From contig NZ_VWWP01000001.1 of assembly GCF_011752975.1 (NCBI RefSeq), positions 806,001-870,000 on the forward strand: a stretch of 64,000 bases of DNA, in the 5' to 3' direction. The notes beneath the pieces were generated by a model. The model had not been told where the DNA came from. It saw only the letters and a list, made by a program, of their open reading frames with translations, and searched no databases. Made by a program: the position numbers and the translations under genes. This stretch comes from Chryseobacterium sp. Tr-659. GTDB taxonomy: Bacteria > Bacteroidota > Bacteroidia > Flavobacteriales > Weeksellaceae. Shown here piece after piece: positions 26,105 to 33,782 of the stretch; the first letter of the stretch is position 1, and the number at the start of each line of letters is the position of its first letter.

Positions 26105-26707
26105 ATGGAAGTTTTTGATGGTTTCTCTATTAAGGAGGTTATTACCAGTTTTATGGTACTTTTTGCCGTTATTGATATTGTTGGGTCTGTTCCTATTATT
26201 GTAGGCCTTCAACAAAAATTTGGAAAGATTGAAGCAGGCAGGGCTGCGATTACCGCGGGAGCTATTATGATTGTTTTTCTGTTTGTTGGAAATAAGATCC
26301 TTAAATTGATCGGAGTGGATGTAAATTCCTTCGCTATTGCCGGAGCTTTTGTGATTTTTGTCATAGCTTTGGAAATGATTTTAGGAATTGAGATCAATAA
26401 AACCACCGAAGCAAAGGCTGCATCTATTGTTCCCATCGCATTTCCGCTGGTTGCCGGTGCCGGAACATTAACAACAGCGTTATCCCTCAGAGCTGAATTT
26501 CATGACATTAATATTATCTGCGGAATTATTCTTAATACAATTTTCGTATATTTGGTGCTGAAATCAGCGAAATGGCTGGAGCGAAAAATAGGGGATGCTA
26601 CATTGATGATCCTTCAGAAAGTTTTCGGGATTATCCTTTTGGCAATTTCAATTAAATTATTCACCGCAAATTTTGCTCAACTGGTGCAGAATTATATTAA
26701 TTTTTAA
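26105..26707 (+). CDS. MarC family integral membrane protein
   Basis: 200 residues with six hydrophobic segments and the family signature near the N-terminus, FAVIDIVGSVPIIVGL, plus VPIAFPLVAGAGTLTT in the middle. MarC (UPF0056) proteins sit in the inner membrane; despite the name they are not proven drug exporters. It lies 44 bp after batD and 5 bp before a small membrane protein gene, at the end of the Bat transcript. Confidence 0.88.
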   Translation: MEVFDGFSIKEVITSFMVLFAVIDIVGSVPIIVGLQQKFGKIEAGRAAITAGAIMIVFLFVGNKILKLIGVDVNSFAIAGAFVIFVIALEMILGIEINKTTEAKAASIVPIAFPLVAGAGTLTTALSLRAEFHDINIICGIILNTIFVYLVLKSAKWLERKIGDATLMILQKVFGIILLAISIKLFTANFAQLVQNYINF

Positions 26708-26712
26708 GAGTC

Positions 26713-26913
26713 ATGAAGAAGTTTTATAAAGTATTTTTAGTACTGTTCATTGTATTCATCGCCATCAATCTTTACGCTATCAACTGGCAGACCGCAGATA
26801 TCTTAGGAGATGAAGATAACATTAAGTTTGTTTTCTCTGCTTCAGCAGCTGCAATTGGTCTTATCCTGCTTTTCGTAATGGATACCTGGAGCAGAATCGG
26901 TGTAAAGAAATAA
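26713..26913 (+). CDS. Small two-helix membrane protein
   Basis: 66 residues: one helix near residues 5-23 (VFLVLFIVFIAINLYAI) and another near 41-58 (FSASAAAIGLILLFVM), with a short acidic loop between (GDEDN). I do not recognise a family. The start lies 5 bp after marC and a terminator follows, so it is the last gene of the Bat-marC transcription unit. Genuine coding is supported by the spacing and the clean topology. Confidence 0.65.
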   Translation: MKKFYKVFLVLFIVFIAINLYAINWQTADILGDEDNIKFVFSASAAAIGLILLFVMDTWSRIGVKK

Positions 26914-26936
26914 ATTGATTATTTCATTATAAATAT

Positions 26937-26967
26937 AAACCTCTTTCATTTTGAAGGAGGTTTTTTG
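26937..26967 (+). terminator. Terminator of the Bat-marC operon
   Basis: An 11-bp stem with one G-U pair, AAACCTCTTTC (26937-26947) with GAAGGAGGTTT (26953-26963), then TTTTTTG. It can also act weakly on the convergent lipoprotein gene. Confidence 0.8.
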
Positions 26968-26985
26968 TTGGATCATCTGGTTTTG

Positions 26986-27507
26986 TTACTTTATATTATT
27001 TGCTTGATCGAAGGCTGCCAATGCTTTTTGAAGATTCTGACTTTTTGTATCTGCAATCTTGTGCAGTTCCACCTTCTTTTTGGTTATTTGAAGAATACTG
27101 TCGTTTGCTTTGTCTACTTTTTGAGCATCTTTGGTAAATGTTATTTTTTGCTGTTGGATAGATTCCCGATCCAGCAGAAACAGATCTTTTAACGTTGTAT
27201 AATAGCCAATGGCTGCTGTCTTTACAAGAGCTCCTTCTTTAATCTGATCAACAGGTAATGCAGACAGATCTTTAATGACAGAATCAAACAACTTTTCCTC
27301 TTTATCAATGGATGTAAGAGCTCCGTCGAAATCACGCTTGATTAGGCTTTTTGATTTTTCCGTTTCATATCCGTGATCATCGATGAGTGCTTTAAACACC
27401 ATCTGTTCTTTATCGGTAACCTTTTTTTTAAAGTCAGTTGCTTCTTTAGATGTACAGGCGGTTAACCCGGCAAGCAGTACTATACTGAAGATAATATTTA
27501 ATTTCAT
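26986..27507 (-). CDS. Putative alpha-helical lipoprotein
   Basis: 173 residues with a lipoprotein signal (MKLNIIFSIVLLAGLTACTS; lipobox Cys at residue 18). The mature protein is predicted to be nearly all helical and strongly charged (KKKVTDKEQMVFKAL; TKKKVELHKIADTKSQ), with coiled-coil-like heptads. I do not recognise a named family; similar lipoproteins are common in Chryseobacterium. Convergent with the Bat operon. Confidence 0.7.
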   Translation of the reverse strand: MKLNIIFSIVLLAGLTACTSKEATDFKKKVTDKEQMVFKALIDDHGYETEKSKSLIKRDFDGALTSIDKEEKLFDSVIKDLSALPVDQIKEGALVKTAAIGYYTTLKDLFLLDRESIQQQKITFTKDAQKVDKANDSILQITKKKVELHKIADTKSQNLQKALAAFDQANNIK

Positions 27508-27664
27508 AATGATGTTTTTAGAAATAGTGCTATGTAAAAGTAGTAAAAGTTTGAAGGAGTGTTACTTTTATAAGACACAAAATAAAAATATCATTATAAT
27601 AGAGCAATGTTTTCCTTTTTGTAAAAAGCATTGTCCATAGAACAAAGGCCGTAAAAATTTAAAA

Positions 27665-28636
27665 TTAATTTGATATCACCAGGTTTTTCAAAATGGCTTC
27701 AGATTTCAGCTCTGTTTCTATCCATTCTTTTTCCGGATTGCTGTGAGCCGTTATTCCACCCCCTACAAAAACATGCACGGAATCTTTATAAAGTCTTGCG
27801 CAGCGCAGATTGACAAAGTATAGAATGTTCTCCTCAGTTTCTACTTTAATATACCCGGCATAGAACTCACGGGGAAATTTTTCATACCTGCGGATATTCT
27901 CATTACAAAAGTCTTTCGGAATGCCGCATACAGCCGGAGTAGGGTGCAGATCCCGGATAATTTTATCAAGATCTTCAGGCCTTATGCTGGTTTTAAAATC
28001 AGTTCTTAAATGTTTGATATTTCCCGAAATATGATCATATGTTTCCGATTGCTCTACACGGTCGGAGTAGTTTTTAAGCACGTTCTGAATGTAACTGGAA
28101 ACAGGTTTTTGTTCTTCAATTTCTTTTTGAGACCATTCTTCCGAGACAGGTAAAGTTCCGGCAAGCGCCATAGTTTCAAATTCATGAGTTGATTTATTGA
28201 ATTTACCCAATACTTCGGAAAAAGCTCCCATCCAGGCATTTTGTCCGTCACTAACCAGGTACCTGAATGCATTAGGATAAGATTGGCATAAATTATTGAA
28301 ACTCTTGTTGTAGTCGATTGTATTAAAGTCTGTAAATATTTTTCTTCTGGAGTAAACAAGTTTAGGCAGTGCATTATCCTTGATTACTTCAATAACCTTT
28401 TGTAATGTATCACAATACTCTTCCTGGGTTTCAGCAGTAAAACCTGTTGTATCATTAATGAATGATTGATTAGTAATAGAGATATTATTGAATTCAGACG
28501 ACGCAGCTTCACAAATTTCTCCGTTGAAACTAATTTGATTTTGGCTGTCGTAGGAATAAAAACTGACAGCATTTTTTTTGTTAATCTCATGCACGGATTG
28601 CAGTCTTTCGTCGAAAGGAAGTTTGAAATAAATCAT
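27665..28636 (-). CDS. menF: Isochorismate synthase (chorismate-binding protein)
   Basis: 323 residues, somewhat short for MenF/EntC but with the whole chorismate-binding core: ALAGTLPVSEEWSQKEIEEQ, LHPTPAVCGIPK, REFYAGYIKVE and GGGITAHSNPEKEWIETELK, which carry the Mg-binding and catalytic glutamates. It converts chorismate to isochorismate, the first step of menaquinone (or catecholate siderophore) synthesis. A hotdog thioesterase of the type that can hydrolyse DHNA-CoA lies upstream on the same strand, favouring menaquinone. A textbook promoter precedes it (28710-28740). Confidence 0.88.
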   Translation of the reverse strand: MIYFKLPFDERLQSVHEINKKNAVSFYSYDSQNQISFNGEICEAASSEFNNISITNQSFINDTTGFTAETQEEYCDTLQKVIEVIKDNALPKLVYSRRKIFTDFNTIDYNKSFNNLCQSYPNAFRYLVSDGQNAWMGAFSEVLGKFNKSTHEFETMALAGTLPVSEEWSQKEIEEQKPVSSYIQNVLKNYSDRVEQSETYDHISGNIKHLRTDFKTSIRPEDLDKIIRDLHPTPAVCGIPKDFCNENIRRYEKFPREFYAGYIKVETEENILYFVNLRCARLYKDSVHVFVGGGITAHSNPEKEWIETELKSEAILKNLVISN

Positions 28637-28709
28637 TAGCTATGAAGGAATTTTGAAAATCGGCAGCCGGAAATTATATAGAAAATTTCCAGAGTGATTT
28701 TCCTTTCTG

Positions 28710-28740
28710 CAAAGGTATTATTAGTCTTAAAAATGTCAAA
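28710..28740 (-). promoter_or_regulatory. Promoter of menF
   Basis: Minus strand: TTTG (28740-28737), 19-nt spacer, TACCTTTG (28717-28710). Predicted start near 28704 and a leader of about 65 nt. Confidence 0.65.
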
Positions 28741-29264
28741 ATTAAAAGGCGTATTTTTTCTAAAATCATTAAAAAGATTAATTCTGTTTTAAGCTTTGAT
28801 GTTTGTTATTTTTTAAACAGGTTCCAAGTGTATAAAAAGATTGAAATACAATTTAAACGATCTCTAAGATTGTACAAACAAACTGTTTTCCTAGCGCAAA
28901 GTTTTCAATTTTAAAACTGTTGATTGTAAGTGAGCAAAGAATAGAATCAACTTCGTTGATTAGTAAAAGCTTGGGTATAAGCATACCGCTTCATCAGCGA
29001 CAAAGTCGCATCATTTTGCTCCCTTAAAATAAGGGGTAATTATCCATAAACTTTGCGTTAATAATTTTTAATACACACTTAAGTTCACATAAGATGAAAA
29101 TCTTTGATTTTCAACAAGACTTTAGTGTAATTCTTATACACAAAGTATATGGCTTAAATAGCTTAAGTTTTTAAAATGCTTTTGTGCCTTTTCTGGTTTA
29201 GTAAAAAAGTTTAAACAGATTTTTTAATTAGAATGACTAAAGGAAAATACCTGAAGTTATTATA
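28741..29264. other. Gene-free AT-rich stretch with small hairpins
   Basis: About 520 bp without a credible ORF. It holds three perfect short hairpins with 3-nt loops: AATCAAC/GTTGATT (28946-28962), GCGAC/GTCGC (28997-29009) and GAAAATC/GATTTTC (29096-29112). The first two lie inside a pair of 10-bp inverted repeats, CGCAAAGTTT (28895-28904) and AAACTTTGCG (29048-29057). It may be a decayed mobile repeat; no transposase remnant seen. Confidence 0.5.
28895..29057. repeat. Candidate non-autonomous element bounded by 10-bp inverted repeats
   Basis: 163 bp bounded by perfect inverted copies of CGCAAAGTTT, with two internal hairpins (28946-28962 and 28997-29009). There is no clear target-site duplication, so the element could be degraded or the repeats could be chance. 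Confidence 0.3.
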
Positions 29265-29300
29265 TACAAAAAGCCCAAAAAATAAATTTGAGCCTTGTAT
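29265..29300 (-). terminator. Terminator after the hotdog thioesterase
   Basis: A 10-bp stem with two G-U pairs, AAAGCCCAAA (29270-29279) with TTTGAGCCTT (29287-29296). On the minus strand it is followed by a T-rich run, and it lies about 20 nt past the stop codon. Confidence 0.6.
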
Positions 29301-29318
29301 TTTCTATGTTGGGTTGGT

Positions 29319-29747
29319 CTATTTGTGGATAATATTATTCGTCATCGTGGTATGATTGATGAGCGTTCCTTTTTCATCACGAATTTCTATTTCAGATACG
29401 TGCATGGTTTTTCCTTTTCTGATAAAACGGGCAGTAGCAGTTACAATTCCGTCTTTTTTGCTTCTCAGATGGTTTGAATTGATATTTGTTCCCACTCCGT
29501 AATACTTGTCACCATCAATGAAGATATTAGACAGGCTTGACCCTAAGGTTTCTGCCAGTACACAGCTTGCACCCCCGTGCATAATCCCAAAAGGCTGATG
29601 GGTTCTGGGAAGCACCGGCATAACAGCGGTAAGGGTTTCATTTTCTAAATCAATATCGATGAACTTTATTTCAAGGGTTTTTGCCAGGGTTTCGTCTCCC
29701 CAGTTATTGATGAATGCTAGAATTTCTTCTTTAGTCTGACCTTTCAT
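29319..29747 (-). CDS. Hotdog-fold acyl-CoA thioesterase (PaaI/MenI-like)
   Basis: 142 residues with the PaaI-type hotdog signature QPFGIMHGGASCVLAETLGS; the HGG loop and E66-type catalytic acid (AETLGS) are characteristic of 4HBT/PaaI thioesterases. The same family contains 1,4-dihydroxy-2-naphthoyl-CoA thioesterase (menaquinone pathway), and the isochorismate synthase gene lies downstream on the same strand, so that role is plausible. It follows an acyltransferase gene by 51 bp. Confidence 0.85.
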   Translation of the reverse strand: MKGQTKEEILAFINNWGDETLAKTLEIKFIDIDLENETLTAVMPVLPRTHQPFGIMHGGASCVLAETLGSSLSNIFIDGDKYYGVGTNINSNHLRSKKDGIVTATARFIRKGKTMHVSEIEIRDEKGTLINHTTMTNNIIHK

Positions 29748-29798
29748 TTTTATAATAGATAAATGATGATGAATAGTGATGGAGGAAGTAATTTTTCC

Positions 29799-30383
29799 TT
29801 ATTCTCCGGATCCCATAATATTAGGATTCCAGTTTTCCGGAACTTTTGGGACAATATTGTTTTTTACATAATAGTCCTGAATTTCTTCCATAATCTCTGA
29901 AAAAGGTACCGAAGCTATCCTTTCATAAGGAATAGTATAACCCAGATATACAATTTTTCTTTTAAAATCACCTGCAGCCAGTACAATGGGTACCTTTGCT
30001 GCCAAAGCCATATGGTAGAATCCTTTTCTCCATTTCGGAACCCAGCTTCTTGTCCCTTCCGGGGTAATAACAAGGCTGAAGTCTTCCTTTGAAAACTGAT
30101 TCGCAACGAAGTTAACAAGATCATTTTTCTGGCTTCTGTCAATACCAATTCCTCCAAGTCCTTTTACTGCACTTCCGTACCATGCTTTGGTGTGGGCATC
30201 TTTGATGATGATCTTTAAAGGTTTTTCTAATGACCAATAAGCGAAGTTACCTAAAATGTATTCCATATTATGAGTATGTGGTGCCACCACGAGGATGCAC
30301 CTGTTCAGGTTGTTAACATCGCCCTGCAGAACGACTTTCCAGCCTAATAATTTTAACATCACTTTGCCTATCAGCTTTTTCAT
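29799..30383 (-). CDS. Lysophospholipid/glycerol-phosphate acyltransferase family (PlsC-like)
   Basis: 194 residues. The PlsC motif I, normally H(X)4D, reads H36-T-H-N-M-E41: the acid is Glu instead of Asp. Motif III, PEGTRS (108-113), is intact. No long membrane helix; probably membrane-associated. Such short proteins transfer acyl groups to lysophosphatidate or related acceptors. The H36/E41 variant is unusual but keeps an acidic partner, so activity is likely. First gene of a two-gene unit with the hotdog thioesterase. Confidence 0.8.
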   Translation of the reverse strand: MKKLIGKVMLKLLGWKVVLQGDVNNLNRCILVVAPHTHNMEYILGNFAYWSLEKPLKIIIKDAHTKAWYGSAVKGLGGIGIDRSQKNDLVNFVANQFSKEDFSLVITPEGTRSWVPKWRKGFYHMALAAKVPIVLAAGDFKRKIVYLGYTIPYERIASVPFSEIMEEIQDYYVKNNIVPKVPENWNPNIMGSGE

Positions 30384-30405
30384 AGATTCTTAAATTATAA
30401 ACAAA

Positions 30406-30434
30406 AAAGTATAACCAAACTTTGGTTATACTTT
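30406..30434 (-). terminator. Perfect 14-bp hairpin terminator
   Basis: AAAGTATAACCAAA (30406-30419) and its exact complement (30421-30434) surround one base. On the minus strand the stem is followed by TTTTTTGTTT. It lies 26 nt past the stop of the candidate 20-residue peptide and ahead of the acyltransferase gene. Confidence 0.75.
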
Positions 30435-30460
30435 ACAAATATATTGAAATATTATCGCTC

Positions 30461-30523
30461 TTAAAACAAACCGCTAATTAAATCTACGATTTTCATTACG
30501 AATTCCATTGCAAATTGTATCAT
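30461..30523 (-). CDS. Candidate 20-residue hydrophobic peptide
   Basis: Minus-strand frame from ATG 30523 to TAA 30461: MIQFAMEFVMKIVDLISGLF. It is strongly hydrophobic and amphipathic (E7, K11 and D14 on one helical face), with the look of a small membrane-active or toxin-like peptide. Support comes from isolation in a 380-bp gap and a strong terminator 26 nt after the stop, which otherwise has no gene to serve. No family recognised. An accidental ORF cannot be excluded. Confidence 0.4.
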   Translation of the reverse strand: MIQFAMEFVMKIVDLISGLF

Positions 30524-30627
30524 GATGAGGCTGTGTTTTTGTTAATTGGTTATTAAATTTTAACTATACGAAATTAAGACAATTTTTCCACATAGCGAAC
30601 TAAATGTTGCTCTTTTTTTGTTTTTTT

Positions 30628-30687
30628 GAGAGAAGAAGAGTGTGAATTTCAAACGGTTGCCTTTCATTCACACCTTCTGCCACTCTC
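30628..30687. other. Imperfect long hairpin between tlpA-like gene and small peptide
   Basis: The core stem GTGTGAAT (30640-30647) with ATTCACAC (30666-30673) is extended by broken GAAG/CTTC and GAGAG/CTCTC pairings to 30687. On the minus strand no T tract follows, so it is more likely a leader or mRNA-end structure than a simple terminator. Confidence 0.4.
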
Positions 30688-30766
30688 TGAAGTTAATTAT
30701 TTAGTTTATATGGAAATTGTTATATTTCTCTACGTTTGTTGTATTTGCTATCTCAATAGCAAAAGG

Positions 30767-31237
30767 TTATAGCTTTTCTATCATTTTTAGTATTCCTTCT
30801 TCGGTAATACTTCCTACAGTTTGAGCAACAAGTTCCCCTTTTTTATTGTATAGGACAGTTACCGGCCTTACAGAAAAATTCAGTTTATTTTTTGAAAGTA
30901 AATAGGGAAAAGTATAATTTTTTTTATTTTTAAAATTTTGTACTATACCTTTACTCTCATCTGAAATTAATACCAGGTTTACTTTGTCTTTTATTTTTGA
31001 CTGTATATTTTCGAACACTGGCAACTCTTCTACACAAGGAGCGCACCATGTTGCCCAATAGTTAACCAATAATGGTTTTTGAAGTAATTCCTGCTGGCTT
31101 ATCTTTTTACCGGAAAGGTCTTCTAACTGTAAGTTGGTTAAGGTAGTATCCGGATTCGTTATTTTATTAACAAAGAAGACTACTACTAAAGCTGCTGCAA
31201 TGAGTAACCCACCGGATATAAATAAGATTTTTTTCAT
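30767..31237 (-). CDS. TlpA-like membrane-anchored thioredoxin
   Basis: 156 residues. An N-terminal membrane anchor (about 4-23) is followed by a periplasmic thioredoxin fold with active site W64-C65-A-P-C68 and the cis-Pro loop SVRPVTVLYNKKG. TlpA-like proteins reduce periplasmic disulfides, often for cytochrome c maturation. It is the last gene of the PadR-PspC-TlpA run; 24 bp separate it from the PspC gene. Confidence 0.88.
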   Translation of the reverse strand: MKKILFISGGLLIAAALVVVFFVNKITNPDTTLTNLQLEDLSGKKISQQELLQKPLLVNYWATWCAPCVEELPVFENIQSKIKDKVNLVLISDESKGIVQNFKNKKNYTFPYLLSKNKLNFSVRPVTVLYNKKGELVAQTVGSITEEGILKMIEKL

Positions 31238-31261
31238 TTTTTCATTTTGTTTTTTTATTAA

Positions 31262-32974
31262 TTATTTAGTTTGTATGGAAATTTCGTTTTTTCCATCTTT
31301 GATTTTGATGTCCACATCTTTGTTGATTTTTTTGATGTTGGAAGCTACAGAATCAATTACTTTCTTAGCCTGATTATTCGGAACTTTTTTACCATTAATA
31401 ATAATGCTGTCTTTATCGTCAGAGTTGTATTCAATGCTGGAACCATTTACTGTGATCTTATTTTTTTCAATTTTGATTCCGTTATGATTTTCATCATGAC
31501 CATTATCGTTAATACCATCACCGTCAAGGTCACCTTCCAGATTAATTCTGTCTTTGTTCAAGGAAATAATTTGTGTTTTCTGAGGCACTACAAGTTCGTA
31601 ATCTACTCTATAATCTCTGAATCTGTGTTCATACGGATATTTTACGAAGTTCGGAAGCAATACCTTATTGTTTATTACATCTACCGGAACCGTAAGCTGA
31701 ACAGGGAAGTTATAGCCGTTTCCTTCTTTTTTGATAATCAGATAAGGGGTTTTAATATCTGGTTTTCTCGTTACTTCTACAGATACATAATCTTCTTCGT
31801 AAACGAACCTCTTATCAGAATAAATATCATCATCATATGCTTTATAGTTCTGTGGAATACTTACCTGTTTCATGTCTATATAAACTGTATCAGAAGTTGT
31901 ATTGATTGCTACGTTTTCAGTATCTTCCTTACTTCCTCTATAGATCATGTTTTTCTTGGCCATACTGATCCCGAAATAAGTTCCCAGTCCGATCAGAAGT
32001 AGAAATAATGCCCCGATTACCCATCCGATGTTTCTCAGTTTTGTTTTAGGAGAGAAAATTCTGATGCTTAACAAGCTGAATATGATAGCTGGAATTAAGC
32101 TTCCGATCACCATCATAGCTGCCAATACCTTATCAAGGCCCTGATCACCCATATAGAATCTGAGTTCGTTAGCACCAGGGAAGTCCGTATCCATTCCGAA
32201 AAGTCCAAATAATACAAATACTCCGATAATACTTCCCAGAGCCATTAATACAAAGAGCGACCCGATAATGTACTTGAATACATTCCATAATCCGCTTCCG
32301 GCATTATTGATGTAAGGTTTGTTTTCGTCATAGATTTCTCCGACTCTCTGTGTAGATTCATTGGCAAACTGAACCAGTTTGTTGGATTCACTTTTAAGAT
32401 TATCGAAGTTCATAGGCTTTCCCTTCATTTTCAAAAAATCAGCTGCTGTTTCTGCTTTAGGAAGTACGATCCAAAGAAGAACATACAAAAGTCCGATCAA
32501 TGTTGATGAGATGGCTGCCGTGAAGATTCCCAGTACGAAAATTCCTAACCAGATCGCTCTCATGCCGGTAATATCCATTCCTACATATTGAGCTAACCCA
32601 GCACATACTCCTGCGATCTTTTGTTTTTCAGGATCACGGAACAGTTGTTTTTTATCTGAATAATGGGTTCCTGAATTATTGCTTTTAGAGGTCTTTTCTG
32701 AAAAATAAGCTTCTTCTTGTTCTTCAATTTTTTCAGGGCTTCCGATCTGTGCGATTACCTTTTCTACATCGGTATCATTAATTACTTCACGTTTTCCCAG
32801 AGAATCTTTGAAAATCTCCACCATTCTTATTTCTATGTCATGCATTACCTCATCCGCTTCAGAAGCATCCAGTGAGCTTCTCAGTGCGTTCAGGTAATCG
32901 CTGAGCTTTATATATGCGTGTTCTTCTATCGTAAAAGAAAAACCTGCGAGTCCTATTGAGAGTGTCTTGTTCAT
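31262..32974 (-). CDS. PspC domain stress-response membrane protein
   Basis: 570 residues. A short N-terminal domain (about 10-90) contains HDIEIRMVEIFKD, typical of the Bacteroidota DUF1700-like segment, followed by a PspC domain (about 110-175: KKQLFRDPEKQKIAGVCAGL, then two helices). Further helices follow (about 230-340), then a long periplasmic beta-rich region ending in a putative adhesin-like/DUF2807 region with an Asp-rich calcium-like motif DLDGDGINDNGHDENHNG (about 490-507). PspC senses envelope stress in the phage-shock response. Co-transcribed with the PadR regulator gene, 11 bp upstream. Confidence 0.85.
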   Translation of the reverse strand: MNKTLSIGLAGFSFTIEEHAYIKLSDYLNALRSSLDASEADEVMHDIEIRMVEIFKDSLGKREVINDTDVEKVIAQIGSPEKIEEQEEAYFSEKTSKSNNSGTHYSDKKQLFRDPEKQKIAGVCAGLAQYVGMDITGMRAIWLGIFVLGIFTAAISSTLIGLLYVLLWIVLPKAETAADFLKMKGKPMNFDNLKSESNKLVQFANESTQRVGEIYDENKPYINNAGSGLWNVFKYIIGSLFVLMALGSIIGVFVLFGLFGMDTDFPGANELRFYMGDQGLDKVLAAMMVIGSLIPAIIFSLLSIRIFSPKTKLRNIGWVIGALFLLLIGLGTYFGISMAKKNMIYRGSKEDTENVAINTTSDTVYIDMKQVSIPQNYKAYDDDIYSDKRFVYEEDYVSVEVTRKPDIKTPYLIIKKEGNGYNFPVQLTVPVDVINNKVLLPNFVKYPYEHRFRDYRVDYELVVPQKTQIISLNKDRINLEGDLDGDGINDNGHDENHNGIKIEKNKITVNGSSIEYNSDDKDSIIINGKKVPNNQAKKVIDSVASNIKKINKDVDIKIKDGKNEISIQTK

Positions 32975-32985
32975 AGCTTTGTTTT

Positions 32986-33315
32986 TTAATTTTGTTGGGT
33001 GATTTGGTTAACTGAAGCTGTCAGTTCATTCCATGTATTTTGAAGTTCATCCAGGAAAAGTTTGCCTTTTTCTGTGATCTGATAATATTTTCTGGGCGGT
33101 CCTCCAGTAGATTCTTCCCATCTGTAAGAGAGAAATTCTCCGTTTTTAAGTCTTGTGAGAAGAGGGTAGAGGGTACCTTCTACTACATCCAGTTTTCCTT
33201 TTTTCAGTTCATCTATTAAGTCGGAAACATACATTTCGCGATGATTGATGAGACTTAAAATACAGAATTCCAGAATTCCTTTTCGCATTTGCGCTTTGGT
33301 ATTTTCAGTATTCAT
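32986..33315 (-). CDS. PadR family transcriptional repressor
   Basis: 109 residues with the PadR winged helix: RKGILEFCILSLINHREMYVSDLI at the N-terminus, LYPLLTRLKNGEFLSYRW in the recognition region and GGPPRKYYQIT in the wing. PadR genes next to pspC are a conserved Bacteroidota pair, so it probably represses this operon. A promoter and an inverted repeat overlapping its -33 element lie just upstream (33394-33428). Confidence 0.88.
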   Translation of the reverse strand: MNTENTKAQMRKGILEFCILSLINHREMYVSDLIDELKKGKLDVVEGTLYPLLTRLKNGEFLSYRWEESTGGPPRKYYQITEKGKLFLDELQNTWNELTASVNQITQQN

Positions 33316-33393
33316 CTTTGATAAGTTTTGTTAATTAGTTATATTATTAGAAAATTGCCCCTAGCTAGTTGAGCCTATTCTAATTTTACATTA

Positions 33394-33425
33394 CAAAGAT
33401 ATGTAAATAAAATGGTATTATGCAA
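33394..33425 (-). promoter_or_regulatory. Promoter of the padR-pspC-tlpA operon
   Basis: Minus strand: TTG (33425-33423), 21-nt spacer, TATCTTTG (33401-33394); a full consensus match. Predicted start near 33389, leader about 74 nt. Confidence 0.65.
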
Positions 33426-33428
33426 TAC
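33415..33428. promoter_or_regulatory. Candidate PadR operator
   Basis: GTATTATGCAATAC has inverted arms GTATT/AATAC around ATGC and overlaps the -33 element of the padR promoter. This fits autorepression by a PadR dimer, but the assignment is by position only. Confidence 0.4.
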
Positions 33429-33712
33429 AAAGTAGTGAAATTTTTAAAATGAATGATTTAATTGTTTGAAAATCAGTAATATAAATTTTAATCAAGATTT
33501 TGATGAAAATGAAAATTCAGCAATTTTTTATATTTTGGAGCTAATTTTTGATGAAAAATGTTGGAATATTGCGAGATCATTTGTTATATGTGTTTATTTT
33601 CCATAATATCATATTGGTGAATTTTATTTGCGGCATTTGTGTTTTAGAAAATAAGTTTTGCTAAAGCTTATTCTTATTAGATAAAATGGTACTTACTGTT
33701 TTCATCAAGAAT
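33429..33712. other. AT-rich intergenic stretch
   Basis: Between the padR promoter and the promoter of the next gene I see no ORF, terminator or repeat that stands out; only long A/T runs. Confidence 0.5.
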
Positions 33713-33743
33713 TTTGAGATCGGTGTTACGATTCGTATTTTTG
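33713..33743 (+). promoter_or_regulatory. Promoter of the XAC2610-like secreted protein gene
   Basis: TTTG (33713-33716), 19-nt spacer, TATTTTTG (33736-33743). Leader of about 35 nt before the ATG at 33783. Confidence 0.65.
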
Positions 33744-33782
33744 TTAGAAATAAAAAACACTCAATCTATCTTTATTATTACT

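Noticed and set aside
28741..29264. Possible hidden gene or degraded transposase in the 28.7-29.3 kb gap
   Set aside because: No open frame of useful length or transposase-like residues in any frame; only short hairpins.
30709..30771. 20-codon plus-strand ORF MEIVIFLYVCC...
   Set aside because: Overlaps the tlpA-like 3' end, has no terminator or promoter of its own and looks accidental, unlike the minus-strand peptide at 30461-30523.
31271..32002. 243-codon plus-strand ORF
   Set aside because: Antisense to the PspC-domain gene; sequence of Phe/Ile/Val-rich shadow type.
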